34,511 nt of DNA from NCBI GenBank assembly GCA_016932915.1, contig JAFGBY010000057.1, positions 1-34,511 of the forward strand. Direction: 5' to 3'. Every line of letters starts with the position of its first letter. Within the stretch, counting starts at the first letter, position 1. A program made the translations under genes and the position numbers. This DNA comes from Acidobacteriota bacterium (GTDB lineage Bacteria > Acidobacteriota > DATKUA01 > JAFGBY01). Positions 6,766 to 16,062 of the stretch are shown here, one piece after another. The notes below the pieces were generated by a model, which was not told the DNA's origin, did no database searches, and worked only from the letters and a program-made list of their open reading frames with translations.

Positions 6766-7650
6766 ATGAGCACACAGACCGGGAACGGTCTTGGCAGGGT
6801 CACGATACCTTCCATCCTCAAGAAAAAATCCCGCGGCGAAAAAATAGTTATGTTAACAGCATACGACTATCAAACCGCCAGGATTCTCGATGATTCCGCA
6901 GTAGATATTATCCTTGTTGGTGATTCACTCGGCAACGTGATCATGGGCTACGAGAACACTATCCCAGTTACGGTGGAGGAATCCCTCCATTATACAAAAG
7001 CTGTCGCCCGCGCGGTGAAAAGGCTTCCGGTTATCACGGATATGCCGTTCCTCTCGTACCAGGTTTCACATGATGAAGCGCTGCAGAACGCCGGGAAGTT
7101 TTTGAAAGAAGGCGGCGCAATCGGAGTGAAAGTGGAAGGCGCATCGCCATTCCGAATCGAGACGATCAAGCGACTGGTCGATGCAGGCATTCCGGTTATG
7201 GGGCACCTCGGCCTCACCCCTCAATCGGTATACAAACTGGGCGGGTTCCGGACGCAGGCTAGGAAGCCGTTTGCTGCGGTTGATGTTGTTCGTAAATCAG
7301 TGGAACTCGAAGCTGCCGGGGTTTTCTCGATAGTACTGGAAAATATTCCGTCGGAGGTTGCGAAAGAAGCGACTGCCGCCGTAGAGATAGCGACGATAGG
7401 TATCGGCGCCGGACCGGATTGTGACGGGCAGGTGTTGGTGATAAACGATATCCTCGGATTCTCGGGGGATTTCATACCTCCGTTCGTGAAGAGATACGCG
7501 GAAATGGGTGAAGTGATCAAAGATGCTGTAAGCAGATTTTCTGATGACGTCCGTTCTGTCGCTTTCCCCGCTGAGGAACATACAACTAAAATGAGCGATG
7601 AGAACCGGGAAAAGTTTTACGAGATTTTGAGTAAAGAGAAGAAGAGATGA
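6766..7650 (+). CDS. panB: 3-methyl-2-oxobutanoate hydroxymethyltransferase
   Basis: First committed step of pantothenate (vitamin B5/CoA) synthesis: adds a hydroxymethyl group from methylene-tetrahydrofolate to 2-oxoisovalerate, making ketopantoate. 294 residues, slightly longer than usual because of an N-terminal and C-terminal tail. Family marks are VMLTAYDYQTARILD, VGDSLGNVIMGY (metal-binding Asp), VKVEGA, MGHLGLTPQSV, and VLENIP with the catalytic Glu. AAGGAGC lies just before the ATG. Its last bases overlap panC by 4 (ATGA), showing coupled translation. Confidence 0.97.
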   Translation: MSTQTGNGLGRVTIPSILKKKSRGEKIVMLTAYDYQTARILDDSAVDIILVGDSLGNVIMGYENTIPVTVEESLHYTKAVARAVKRLPVITDMPFLSYQVSHDEALQNAGKFLKEGGAIGVKVEGASPFRIETIKRLVDAGIPVMGHLGLTPQSVYKLGGFRTQARKPFAAVDVVRKSVELEAAGVFSIVLENIPSEVAKEATAAVEIATIGIGAGPDCDGQVLVINDILGFSGDFIPPFVKRYAEMGEVIKDAVSRFSDDVRSVAFPAEEHTTKMSDENREKFYEILSKEKKR

Positions 7651-8498
7651 TTACCGCAGGCGGAATAGATGAAGTAAGGCGCCTCATAGGCGAGGCGAAG
7701 AAAGCAGGCAAAACTATAGGTTTTGTGCCGACTATGGGAGCTTTGCATGAAGGGCACCTCAGCCTTGTTCGAAGGGCGAAAAGCGAATGCGATTATGTCG
7801 CCGTTTCGGTATTCGTGAATCCAACACAGTTCGGCGAAGGCGAAGACCTCGATAAGTACCCACGTGATATCGAAAAAGACAGCGCGATGCTGAGCGCCGA
7901 GGGAACTGACCTTTTATTCTTTCCAACTACTGATGATATGTACCCGGACGGGTTTGATACCTGGGTAGTGCCGGGAGGCCCGGCGAGTATACTCGAAGGT
8001 GAAAGGCGCCCCGGGCATTTCAAGGGAGTCTGCACCGTCGTGCTGAAGCTCTTCCAGATCGTCTCGCCGGATAAGGCTTTCTTCGGGCAGAAGGATGCGC
8101 AGCAGTTCACTGTGCTCAACCGGATGGTGATAGATTTAAACCTTGCTCTCCAGATGATAGAGTGTCCGATTGTGCGTGAAGCGGATGGGCTTGCGATGAG
8201 CTCGAGGAATGCTTATCTTAATAGTAAGGAGAGAAAAGCGGCTGTGATTTTCAACCAGGCTATTACCAGGGGCGCTGAGATTATTAAAGATGGGAACAGT
8301 ACCCGCGATCAGGTAATCACCGAGATTAGCAAGGTTTTATCGAAAGAGCCGCTTGCAAGGCTGGATTATGCTGAGATAGTAAACGCGGAAGATTTTTCAG
8401 TAATTGAAAAGCCGCGTGGAGTTGTATATATTCTTATCGCCGGGTTTATCGGCGGTACAAGATTGATTGACAATATAAAACTTAAAATTGAAAAATAA
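7647..8498 (+). CDS. panC: Pantothenate synthetase
   Basis: Joins pantoate and beta-alanine with ATP to make pantothenate, in the cytosol. 283 residues, normal length. The HIGH-type nucleotide site is seen as MGALHEGHLSL (about 30-40), FVNPTQF follows, and FFGQKDAQQF and GLAMSSRN (KMSKS-like loop) complete the active site. It starts inside the end of panB (4-base overlap) and is followed by panD after 12 bases. Confidence 0.97.
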   Translation: MITAGGIDEVRRLIGEAKKAGKTIGFVPTMGALHEGHLSLVRRAKSECDYVAVSVFVNPTQFGEGEDLDKYPRDIEKDSAMLSAEGTDLLFFPTTDDMYPDGFDTWVVPGGPASILEGERRPGHFKGVCTVVLKLFQIVSPDKAFFGQKDAQQFTVLNRMVIDLNLALQMIECPIVREADGLAMSSRNAYLNSKERKAAVIFNQAITRGAEIIKDGNSTRDQVITEISKVLSKEPLARLDYAEIVNAEDFSVIEKPRGVVYILIAGFIGGTRLIDNIKLKIEK

Positions 8499-8510
8499 TT
8501 GGAGCGGAAT

Positions 8511-8864
8511 ATGAAATTTCATATGCTCAAATCGAAAATACACAGATGTCGGGTAACCGGGAAAGATATTAATTACGAAGGCAGTATTACCCTGGATCCT
8601 GATCTTATGGATGCTGCTGATATGGTGCCGTATGAGAAGGTGGATATCTATGATATCGATAACGGGAATAGGTTCACCACCTATACGATAGAGGGCGAAA
8701 GAGGAAGCGGTGATGTTATTTTAAACGGCGCAGCGGCTCGCCTTGTGGAAAAGGGAGACCTTCTTATTATTGTCGCCTATACGATTGTAGAAAATGAAGG
8801 GGATGCCCGCACGCATAAACCGACAGTCGTGCTGGTGGATGAGTATAACAGAATAAAAGAGTAG
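8511..8864 (+). CDS. panD: Aspartate 1-decarboxylase
   Basis: Makes beta-alanine from aspartate for panC. The proenzyme cuts itself at Gly24-Ser25 (YEGSITLD here) to form the pyruvoyl cofactor; Lys9 (KSKIHR) and Tyr22 are also in place. The ORF track opens at TTG 8499, but GGAG at 8501-8504 serves the ATG at 8511, which gives the normal numbering and 117 residues. No panZ/panM maturation factor is seen in the window; many bacteria do without it. Between panC and nadA in the same operon, so the whole pantothenate branch from ketoisovalerate is here except ketopantoate reductase (panE). Confidence 0.97.
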   Translation: MKFHMLKSKIHRCRVTGKDINYEGSITLDPDLMDAADMVPYEKVDIYDIDNGNRFTTYTIEGERGSGDVILNGAAARLVEKGDLLIIVAYTIVENEGDARTHKPTVVLVDEYNRIKE

Positions 8865-8870
8865 GTTATC

Positions 8871-9830
8871 ATGCCTGAAAACGCAGTTTTAGATAAAGAA
8901 CGTCTTACAGGGTTCATAGATGAAGAATTTGCGCTTGCGGAAGAGATCCTGGAACTTAAAAAAGAACGGAACGCCGTAATCCTGGCTCATAATTATCAGG
9001 TTCCGCAGGTTCAGCTGATCGGTGATTACCTGGGGGATTCTTTTGATCTCAGCAAACGAGCGGCTCAGACCACGGCGGATACGATTGTATTCTGCGGCGT
9101 ATTTTTTATGGCGGAAAGCGCAAAGATCTTAAGCCCATCGAAAATCGTTCTGCTCCCGGAACTGAGCGCCCGCTGCTCACTGGCGGACAGCATCGAGGCA
9201 GAAGACGTGCGGAAGATGAAGGCGAAACACCCGAATGCGGTAGTGGTCACATATATAAATTCCTCTGCCGAGGTAAAAGCGGAATCGGACGTCTGCTGCA
9301 CGTCTGCAAACGCTCTGAAGGTAGTTGAATCGCTCGATGAGGATGAAATCCTTATGATTCCGGATATCAACCTCGCGAACTGGGTGGAGAAACAGACAAG
9401 TAAAAAGATTATCAAATGGAACGGCGCATGTCATGTCCATCACCGCCTTACCGCTAAGGAGATAATGGATGCGAAAAAATTAGCTCCGAATGCCCCGGTG
9501 ATCGCCCATCCGGAATGCCGCGAAGAGATTCTCGAGCTTTCCGATTATATCCTCGGCACATCCGGTATGCTGAAGCTTGCGAAGGAAATTAAAGACGAGG
9601 AATTGATAATAGCGACAGAACTTGGACTCGTGCAGCGTATGCAGCGTGAGAACCCGGATAAGAAGATCTATCCTGTCACGGTGCGTATGATCTGTGAATA
9701 TATGAAAGAAACGACCTTGGAATCCGTGCGGGATGCATTGAAGATGGAGCAGCATAAGATTGACGTACCTGAGGAAATCCGGGTGAAGGCATATAAATCG
9801 CTGGATAGGATGCTCAGCGTAATCGGATAA
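8871..9830 (+). CDS. nadA: Quinolinate synthase
   Basis: Condenses iminoaspartate with dihydroxyacetone phosphate to make quinolinate for NAD synthesis. 319 residues. The three [4Fe-4S] cysteines fit C102 (ARCSLAD), C187 (NGACHVH) and C275 (ICEYMK). LAHNYQVPQVQ, GDSFDLS and the HPECREE loop are typical. Starts 6 bases after panD. nadB and nadC are not in the window. The aspartate use links this gene with panD next door, which may explain why they travel together. Confidence 0.96.
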   Translation: MPENAVLDKERLTGFIDEEFALAEEILELKKERNAVILAHNYQVPQVQLIGDYLGDSFDLSKRAAQTTADTIVFCGVFFMAESAKILSPSKIVLLPELSARCSLADSIEAEDVRKMKAKHPNAVVVTYINSSAEVKAESDVCCTSANALKVVESLDEDEILMIPDINLANWVEKQTSKKIIKWNGACHVHHRLTAKEIMDAKKLAPNAPVIAHPECREEILELSDYILGTSGMLKLAKEIKDEELIIATELGLVQRMQRENPDKKIYPVTVRMICEYMKETTLESVRDALKMEQHKIDVPEEIRVKAYKSLDRMLSVIG

Positions 9831-9836
9831 TAAATA

Positions 9837-10577
9837 ATGGCAGAGGATAAAAAAATAAAACCTGCGGATGAAGGTATGGAATCGGATAAGCAGGGTGGTA
9901 TAAAAAGAAGCGATATATATGCCCTGATTGCTGGAATACTTTTTTCAGCGCTTCCGTTTTTTTTCACCGGGGATTATATTTTCTTTCGCTTTCTTTTCTT
10001 TTCGTTTGTCGGATTTCAGTTTGGCTCGAGGGTTGGATTGATTTTTACCCTTCCCACAGCAATAGCTATGTTTTTTGCCCAGCCGGAATTGAGCGGTCTC
10101 GAGATGGATTCACCCGGTTTATACAAAGCAATGCTATTTGCAGCCCCTGTTCTTGGGTACATTTCGGGCAGGATTAAGGAATTCAAATCGAATCTGGATA
10201 AAGCCAATATAATTGTCTTTATTTTCTGTCTTGCTTTGGCCGGTCAGCTATACCTATGGATGATAGATAAGCCGGATATTATTGTGAAGATATTCATATT
10301 CTTGATGTTGATATGCGCGTTTTTCCTCTGGAAATATCGTACGCACATGAAGAATATCAAACTCTTTTTCTGGCTGCTTATGGCATATTATTTCACGGCA
10401 TTTATTTTATTTTTCCCGATTACCCGTTTCACCGGTGATATAAAGAGTTTTTATAATTCTCTCGTGTATTTATTACCGGGTGATATCCTGGCGCTTTTCC
10501 TGGCAGCAGTGGTTTCCACACAGATGGATGTGATTCTTGATAGTTTTAAAAAAGCGAGGATTTCAGATGACCGTTAA
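9837..10577 (+). CDS. Multi-pass membrane protein of unknown role, perhaps ECF-type substrate binder
   Basis: 246 residues. After a charged soluble N-terminus (about 1-27) there are about six or seven hydrophobic segments. The last one, LLPGDILALFLAAVV, recalls the PGD... helix near the end of BioY-like S components of ECF vitamin transporters. That resemblance is by eye and weak; no cofactor-binding motif or energy-coupling gene is seen. It sits between nadA and lipA, with a 6-base gap before and an 11-base overlap after, so it is co-translated with cofactor genes. A vitamin or precursor uptake protein is the most natural guess, but it could be an unrelated membrane protein. Confidence 0.55.
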   Translation: MAEDKKIKPADEGMESDKQGGIKRSDIYALIAGILFSALPFFFTGDYIFFRFLFFSFVGFQFGSRVGLIFTLPTAIAMFFAQPELSGLEMDSPGLYKAMLFAAPVLGYISGRIKEFKSNLDKANIIVFIFCLALAGQLYLWMIDKPDIIVKIFIFLMLICAFFLWKYRTHMKNIKLFFWLLMAYYFTAFILFFPITRFTGDIKSFYNSLVYLLPGDILALFLAAVVSTQMDVILDSFKKARISDDR

Positions 10578-11430
10578 AAGAAAACCTTCCTGGCTGAGGG
10601 TTCCGCCGCCTTGGGGGAGCGATTTCAAACAGGTTAACAATATACTTAAAGAGTACGGGCTGGAGACAGTATGTAAAAACGCCAACTGTCCGAATATCGG
10701 CGAATGCTACAACAGTGGGACTGCGACATTCCTTATCATGGGAAATGTATGCACAAGAAATTGCAGGTTCTGCAATATACAGGGCGGCAAACCTGAAAAA
10801 CTCGATGTGAACGAGCCGAAAAAGGTAGCAAAGGCTGTCCAACTGATGGGACTGAAGTATTCTGTTATTACGTCAGTTACCAGGGACGATGTCCCGGATG
10901 GAGGAGCTGAACACTTTGCGGAGACAATCCGAAGAATTCGGGAGCTCTCACCGGAGTGTGATGTAGAAGTCCTTGTGCCCGATTTCAGGGGATCGGAAGA
11001 TTCGGTTAAAACTGTGCTTGATGCTGAACCGACGGTGTTTAATCATAATGTTGAAACAGTGCCCCGCCTTTACAAGAATTTACGGCCAGGCGCGGATTAT
11101 CGCCAGTCACTGGATTTATTAAAGTTCGCTCATTTGTACCGGAATGACATTCCTACAAAATCCGGCCTGATGGTCGGCGCCGGGGAAACCATAGACGAAC
11201 TGAAGGAAGTGTTCACGGACCTTGCAATAGCAAATGTTCAACTTCTTACTATAGGCCAATATCTTCCACCTTCGCGTGAACATCATCCACTGGACAGGTT
11301 TTATTCGCCGGATGAATTTGACCAGTTAAAATTGGATGCCCTTTCCGCAGGATTAAAAGAGGTAACCTCCGCTCCGCTGGTGCGTAGCTCGTATCATGCA
11401 CAGGAGATGGAAAACCGCCTTAAAGAATAG
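10567..11430 (+). CDS. lipA: Lipoyl synthase
   Basis: Radical SAM enzyme that inserts two sulfurs into protein-bound octanoyl chains to make lipoyl groups. From the ATG at 10567 (SD GCGAGGA) the protein has 287 residues. The auxiliary cluster ligands are C36, C41 and C47 (CKNANCPNIGEC), and the radical SAM cluster is CTRNCRFC (C62, C66, C69). The C-terminal RSSYHA closes the auxiliary cluster. The ORF track's start at 10537 lacks a good SD. The gene overlaps the end of the membrane protein by 11 bases. lipB is not in the window. It is the last gene of the operon; no clear terminator follows. Confidence 0.97.
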   Translation: MTVKRKPSWLRVPPPWGSDFKQVNNILKEYGLETVCKNANCPNIGECYNSGTATFLIMGNVCTRNCRFCNIQGGKPEKLDVNEPKKVAKAVQLMGLKYSVITSVTRDDVPDGGAEHFAETIRRIRELSPECDVEVLVPDFRGSEDSVKTVLDAEPTVFNHNVETVPRLYKNLRPGADYRQSLDLLKFAHLYRNDIPTKSGLMVGAGETIDELKEVFTDLAIANVQLLTIGQYLPPSREHHPLDRFYSPDEFDQLKLDALSAGLKEVTSAPLVRSSYHAQEMENRLKE

Positions 11431-11732
11431 TTATTCCACAATTTTAAGTCGATCTAAAGACCTTTGTATAAAGCTGTCTTCTCGTAATCTGATATGTTAT
11501 AATCTTTAAATGCTCTGGCATACATATTTTTTCCTCTAAGCACATGTCGGCATTGAAAAAACTGGTCAAAAGCATAAAATTATATGATGCAGGAGTGATA
11601 ATAAAGCAGGTTGATCCAATGCGATTTTCACAAAAGTTCTTTGATTGGAAATAACTCTTTAACTGGACTTACCTGCTGAAGAAATTTGTTTAACAGAGTT
11701 CACTTAAGCCCTGGGATTGAAGGTGAAAGAAT
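11431..11732. other. 302-base gene-free stretch before the pilT-like gene
   Basis: AT-rich. It holds an extended -10 promoter candidate (11495-11503, listed separately) and a 36-codon ATG ORF at 11544-11654 with no ribosome site. No terminator hairpin for the lipA operon is clear. The SD AAGGTGA for the pilT-like gene is just before 11733. Confidence 0.6.
11495..11503 (+). promoter_or_regulatory. Extended -10 promoter candidate for the pilT-recX-alaS group
   Basis: TGTTATAAT is a perfect extended -10 element. No convincing -35 lies at 16-18 bases, as is common for extended -10 promoters. It would give a leader of about 220 bases before the pilT-like ATG. Confidence 0.4.
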
Positions 11733-12941
11733 ATGCATATTAACGACGTTTTAAAACTTGCCATTGAGAAAGAGGCCTCGGATATTCACATCAAGGTCGG
11801 TTCGTATCCTTATATCCGTGTACACGGAGAGCTGTTCCCACTTGTGGAAATGAGAAGGCTCACACAGGAGGATACGCTGAGGATGGCATTCGATTGTATG
11901 AGCGAGAACCAGAAGCAGAAGTTTCAGAAATACCAGGAAATAGATATCGCCTACAGTGTACCGGGGCTTGGAAGATTCCGTGTTAATATATTCCAGCAGC
12001 GCGGTACTGTTGGTATGGTTTTGCGTATTATTTCATTTGAGATTATTTCTATCCGCGATCTCGACCTGCCGCCGGTCATCGAACAGGTCGCTCTTTACCC
12101 CAGGGGTTTGATCCTATGTACCGGTACAACCGGTTCCGGTAAATCCACTACGCTGGCTTCTATTATCGACCATATTAACCAGCACAGGACTTGCCATATA
12201 ATCACCATTGAAGACCCGATAGAATTCCTGCATAGAGATAAGAAAAGTATCATCAACCAGAGAGAGGTTGAGGTTGATACGAAAAGTTTCTCGGTGGCAT
12301 TGCGTTCAGCCCTTCGTCAGGATCCCGATGTTATACTCGTCGGCGAAATGCGTGACTACGAAACAATTGAAACTGCCATCACCGCTGCGGAAACAGGCCA
12401 TTTGGTTCTTAGTACCCTGCATACCACGGATGCCATGGAGACCATAAACCGTATTATTTCGGTCTTCCCGCCGTACCAGCAGAAACAGGTAAGGATGCAG
12501 CTGGCATCTGTTCTGAAAGCGGTACTTTCCATGCGCTTAATGCAAAAAGCTGACGGAAGGGGCCGTGTACCTGCCGTTGAGATTATGATTGCCACGAACT
12601 TCATCCAGGATTGTATCATCAACAAGGATAAGACAAGGATGATCCCGGATGCTATCGCTGCCGGCATCTCCCAATATGGTACCCAGACATTCGACCAATC
12701 ACTTTATTTCCTGTATCGTAAAGAGCTGATCACCCTCGAAGAGGCGCTCAAAGGCGCTACCAACCCGGATGACTTCAAGCTCAAGATCCAGGGTATTGAA
12801 TCCACAAGCCAGGCTTCACAGGCTCAGATGGAAGAGTCTATTTCCGATCCATTCGGTGGTGCAGGAGGTGATGCTTTCGGCACCGATGAAGGATTAAGCG
12901 GAAATCCTGATGATTTTATATTTAATAATTCCCAGGGATAA
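11733..12941 (+). CDS. PilT/PilU-family type IV pilus ATPase
   Basis: Hexameric motor ATPase expected to drive pilus retraction at the inner membrane. 402 residues. SDIHIKVG and the N-terminal PAS-like domain, Walker A GTTGSGKST (131-139), an Asp box and EDPIEF, Walker B DVILVGEMRD, and a His box LSTLHTTDA are all present. The C-terminal AIRNLIRE motif that typical PilT needs is replaced by FIQDCIIN, while the later QTFDQSLYFLY and EEAL stretch looks like PilU. It is therefore better called a PilT paralogue than PilT itself. A Gly/Asp-rich tail of about 50 residues is probably disordered. SD AAGGTGA. No other pilus genes are in the window. recX follows after 6 bases. Confidence 0.92.
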   Translation: MHINDVLKLAIEKEASDIHIKVGSYPYIRVHGELFPLVEMRRLTQEDTLRMAFDCMSENQKQKFQKYQEIDIAYSVPGLGRFRVNIFQQRGTVGMVLRIISFEIISIRDLDLPPVIEQVALYPRGLILCTGTTGSGKSTTLASIIDHINQHRTCHIITIEDPIEFLHRDKKSIINQREVEVDTKSFSVALRSALRQDPDVILVGEMRDYETIETAITAAETGHLVLSTLHTTDAMETINRIISVFPPYQQKQVRMQLASVLKAVLSMRLMQKADGRGRVPAVEIMIATNFIQDCIINKDKTRMIPDAIAAGISQYGTQTFDQSLYFLYRKELITLEEALKGATNPDDFKLKIQGIESTSQASQAQMEESISDPFGGAGGDAFGTDEGLSGNPDDFIFNNSQG

Positions 12942-12947
12942 TATTGT

Positions 12948-13418
12948 ATGACCCAGCCTGGTGCCTGGGAAAAATCACTGGTCTATCTTACTTCCAGACC
13001 TCGTACTGAGCGTCAGGTAAAAGAATATCTTCTTAACAAGGGATTCGACTATGCCGAGGTGGAGGAAACAATCACTCAGCTCAAGGAAGCGAATTATCTA
13101 AATGATCTCCGTTTTGCGGAAGGTTTCGCCCGGGCACGCTCGGAGGGAAAACTTCATGGCAGGTTTCGGCTTCGGCGGGATATGATATCCAGGGGCGTTT
13201 CCCCCTCTACTGCGGATAAAGCCCTGGATGATGTTTATACATATATAGATGAAGAAGAAATTTTGGAAAAAGCATTGAATAAATGGATTCGAATCAACGG
13301 CAAACCGGATAATATTAACAGTAAAAAAAGATTAAATGATTACCTGTTCAGATTAGGCTTTGAACCTCAGGCGATTATCAGTAAAATAAGGGCGATAGGA
13401 GACAGCGATGAAGAGTAA
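12948..13418 (+). CDS. recX: Regulatory protein RecX
   Basis: Binds RecA filaments and holds back their activity. 156 residues with the three-helix repeats typical of RecX: LTSRPRTERQVKEYLLNKGF, LNDLRFAEGFARARSEGK, and a third repeat near YLFRLGFEPQAI. recA is not beside it, but the recX-alaS order seen here is common in bacteria. It overlaps alaS by 11 bases. AGGGAT lies upstream of the ATG. Confidence 0.92.
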   Translation: MTQPGAWEKSLVYLTSRPRTERQVKEYLLNKGFDYAEVEETITQLKEANYLNDLRFAEGFARARSEGKLHGRFRLRRDMISRGVSPSTADKALDDVYTYIDEEEILEKALNKWIRINGKPDNINSKKRLNDYLFRLGFEPQAIISKIRAIGDSDEE

Positions 13419-16062
13419 GGATGTTAGAGAGAAATTTTTATCATATTTTGAGAACAGGGATCACAAACGGATTTCGAGCGCGTCTCTTATTCCGCGTACA
13501 GACCCTACACTGATGTTTACCAATGCAGGCATGAACCAGTTTAAGAATGTCTTCCTGGGAAAAGAAAAGGTTGATTATAACCGGGCCACCAGCTGCCAGA
13601 AGTGCTGCCGCGTTACGGGAAAACATAACGATTTCGAGATGGTCGGCAAGACCCCGAGGCACCATACATTTTTTGAGATGCTCGGTAATTTTTCTTTCGG
13701 CAATTATTTCAAGAAGGAAGCGATTGAATTCGGCTATGAGCTCATTGTGAAAGAATACGGCTTCCCTCTGGATAGATTATATTTCACGGTTTATAAAGAT
13801 GATGATGAGGCATATGACCTCTGGCATAAACATATCGGCATCCCTGCGAATAGGGTTCTGCGTTATGATGAAAAAGAGAATTTCTGGGCGATGGGCGATA
13901 CAGGCCCCTGCGGCCCATGCAGCGAAATACATTATGATTTTGGACCGGAATATTCAAAAGAGATAAAAAATCCCGAGCCGGCAAACGGTGGTGACCGGTT
14001 TATAGAACTTTGGAACCTGGTCTTTATGCAGTTCAACCGTACAGAAGACGGTAAGATGGAGCCGCTTGCCGCGCCGAGTGTAGATACAGGCGCTGGGCTG
14101 GAGAGGCTTTCTGCTGTTCTACAAGGCAAAGATAATAATTATCATAGTGATCTTTTCATGCCGTTGATAGAGCACCTGTCGGATAAAGCCGAGGTCGAAT
14201 ATGATGCCGATTCAGCTGAGGGGCTGGCTCTACGAGTCATGGCGGATCACATCCGCGCTGCAACTTTCCTTATCAGCGATGGCCTGCTTCCGTCGAACGA
14301 AGGCCGCGGATACGTCCTCCGTAGAATCCTCAGACGGGGCATCAGGTTCGCTAAAAAAATCGGTGTCGAAGAACCCTTACTTTTTGAATCATCCGGGTTC
14401 GTCGTTTCACAGATGAAGGATCAATATATCGAACTCGAACAATCCAGGGATTTCGTAGCCCGCGTCATCAAGAGCGAGGAGGAAAGGTTTAACTCCACTA
14501 TTGCTTATGGAATGAATTATTTCAAAGAATTGATTGAAAGCCCTTCTATAAAAAAGAGTACAGTTGTTCCAGGCACTGAGGTATTCAAACTATATGATAC
14601 CTTCGGTCTACCTCTGGATTTTACGAAGGATATGGCGGATGAATGGGGATTCCAGGTAGACGAAAAAGGCTTCGAAGCGGAGATGGAAAAACAACGTGAA
14701 CGTGCTCGCAGTTCCTGGAAAGGTTCAGGCGCGGCTGCAGTTGATGACCTGTATATCCAGCTTGGCAATGAATTTAACTCAGAGTTTACCGGTTATACTG
14801 AAACAGAATCACAGGGCTTGCAAGTACTTGCTTTGATTAAAGATGGTAGCCGTGTAGAGAAGCTTCTGGAAAATGAGGAAGGCGAGATTATTCTCGATAA
14901 AACGCCATTTTACGGTGAATCCGGCGGTCAGGTGGGTGACCAGGGAAAGCTCAGCGCGTTGGAATTTGAAGCCCGTGTTAACAATACTGTCAAACCGGTT
15001 GCCAGTTTATTTATCCATAAGGTGAAGATTGAAAAAGGGACAGTTAAAACAGGTGATATATTAAATGCTGAAGTTGATGCCGAAAGGCGTAAGAATATTA
15101 TGCGGAACCATACAGCAACCCACCTGCTGCAAGCGGCGCTTCGAAATGAACTCGGTATGCATGTAAAGCAGGCTGGCTCACTTGTGGAGCCGGATAGATT
15201 TCGCTTTGATTTTACTCATTTTTCGCAAGTCGGGCCGCGGGAACTGCGCAGGATAGAGCACTTTGTTAATGATAAAATATTGCAGAACCGTGAGGTCAGC
15301 TGGAAATATACAACTCTTGATGGCGCTATTGCCGAAGGCGCGATAGCATTATTCGATGAAAAATACGGAGATGAAGTCCGTCTCATTACTGTGGATAGTG
15401 TCAGCAAGGAGCTATGCGGTGGAACGCATGTAAACCGTACGGGTGATATCGGCTTATTCCGAATAGTCTCTGAAAGTTCTATAGCCGCCGGTGTACGTAG
15501 GATTGAAGCGTTGACCGGATGGGGAGCATTGAACAAGGCAGAAGCTACGGATTATATGATTGAAGAAACAGCAAAAAAAATGAAAACCTCAGTCGATGAA
15601 TTGCCCCATATCATTGATAAACTGTTGGAAAAAAATAAAAAACAGGAAAAAGAAATCAAAGATTTGCAAATGAAGCTGGCAGAAGGCGGAAGCGCCAGTG
15701 ATTCCGATGGAGAGGTGAAAGAAGTAAACGGTGTTAAAGTGTTTATTAACAGACTTGATCATCTTGATGCTGGAGGCCTCAGGGACTTTTCCGACAGGTT
15801 GAAAAATAAGCATAAAAGTTGTATAATTATTCTTGGAGCGTCTAAAGGGGATAAGGCGCTGATGGTTGCAAGCGTCAGTAAAGACTTGAGCAGCAAGATT
15901 GATGCGGTCAGCCTGATAAATAAAGTATCCAAAGCGATCGAGGGTGGTGGCGGCGGACGTCCTGATATGGCTCAAGCCGGGGGGAAAAAGCCGGAAAATC
16001 TTGATCTGGCATTAAAAAACTCGGAGAAAATAATTGAAGAGGAAATTAAAAGAGCCACATAG
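13408..16062 (+). CDS. alaS: Alanine--tRNA ligase
   Basis: Charges tRNA-Ala and clears mischarged Ser and Gly. 884 residues, normal length. The class II core opens KFLSYFENRDHKRISSASL, with TFFEMLGNFSFGNYFK and GAGLERL. The editing domain has HTATHLLQ and CGGTH, which carry the zinc-type histidines and cysteine. A coiled-coil region (about 700-760) and the C-Ala domain ending in GGGGGRPDMAQAGG follow. SD GGAG just before the ATG. It overlaps recX at the start and the lytic transglycosylase at the end. Confidence 0.98.
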   Translation: MKSKDVREKFLSYFENRDHKRISSASLIPRTDPTLMFTNAGMNQFKNVFLGKEKVDYNRATSCQKCCRVTGKHNDFEMVGKTPRHHTFFEMLGNFSFGNYFKKEAIEFGYELIVKEYGFPLDRLYFTVYKDDDEAYDLWHKHIGIPANRVLRYDEKENFWAMGDTGPCGPCSEIHYDFGPEYSKEIKNPEPANGGDRFIELWNLVFMQFNRTEDGKMEPLAAPSVDTGAGLERLSAVLQGKDNNYHSDLFMPLIEHLSDKAEVEYDADSAEGLALRVMADHIRAATFLISDGLLPSNEGRGYVLRRILRRGIRFAKKIGVEEPLLFESSGFVVSQMKDQYIELEQSRDFVARVIKSEEERFNSTIAYGMNYFKELIESPSIKKSTVVPGTEVFKLYDTFGLPLDFTKDMADEWGFQVDEKGFEAEMEKQRERARSSWKGSGAAAVDDLYIQLGNEFNSEFTGYTETESQGLQVLALIKDGSRVEKLLENEEGEIILDKTPFYGESGGQVGDQGKLSALEFEARVNNTVKPVASLFIHKVKIEKGTVKTGDILNAEVDAERRKNIMRNHTATHLLQAALRNELGMHVKQAGSLVEPDRFRFDFTHFSQVGPRELRRIEHFVNDKILQNREVSWKYTTLDGAIAEGAIALFDEKYGDEVRLITVDSVSKELCGGTHVNRTGDIGLFRIVSESSIAAGVRRIEALTGWGALNKAEATDYMIEETAKKMKTSVDELPHIIDKLLEKNKKQEKEIKDLQMKLAEGGSASDSDGEVKEVNGVKVFINRLDHLDAGGLRDFSDRLKNKHKSCIIILGASKGDKALMVASVSKDLSSKIDAVSLINKVSKAIEGGGGGRPDMAQAGGKKPENLDLALKNSEKIIEEEIKRAT

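Noticed and set aside
11544-11654. 36-codon ORF before the pilT-like gene
   Set aside because: Open and protein-like in composition but without a ribosome site or recognisable family; likely chance in AT-rich leader DNA.
15589-15975. 128-residue minus-strand ORF within alaS
   Set aside because: Shadow of the alaS coiled-coil and C-Ala region.
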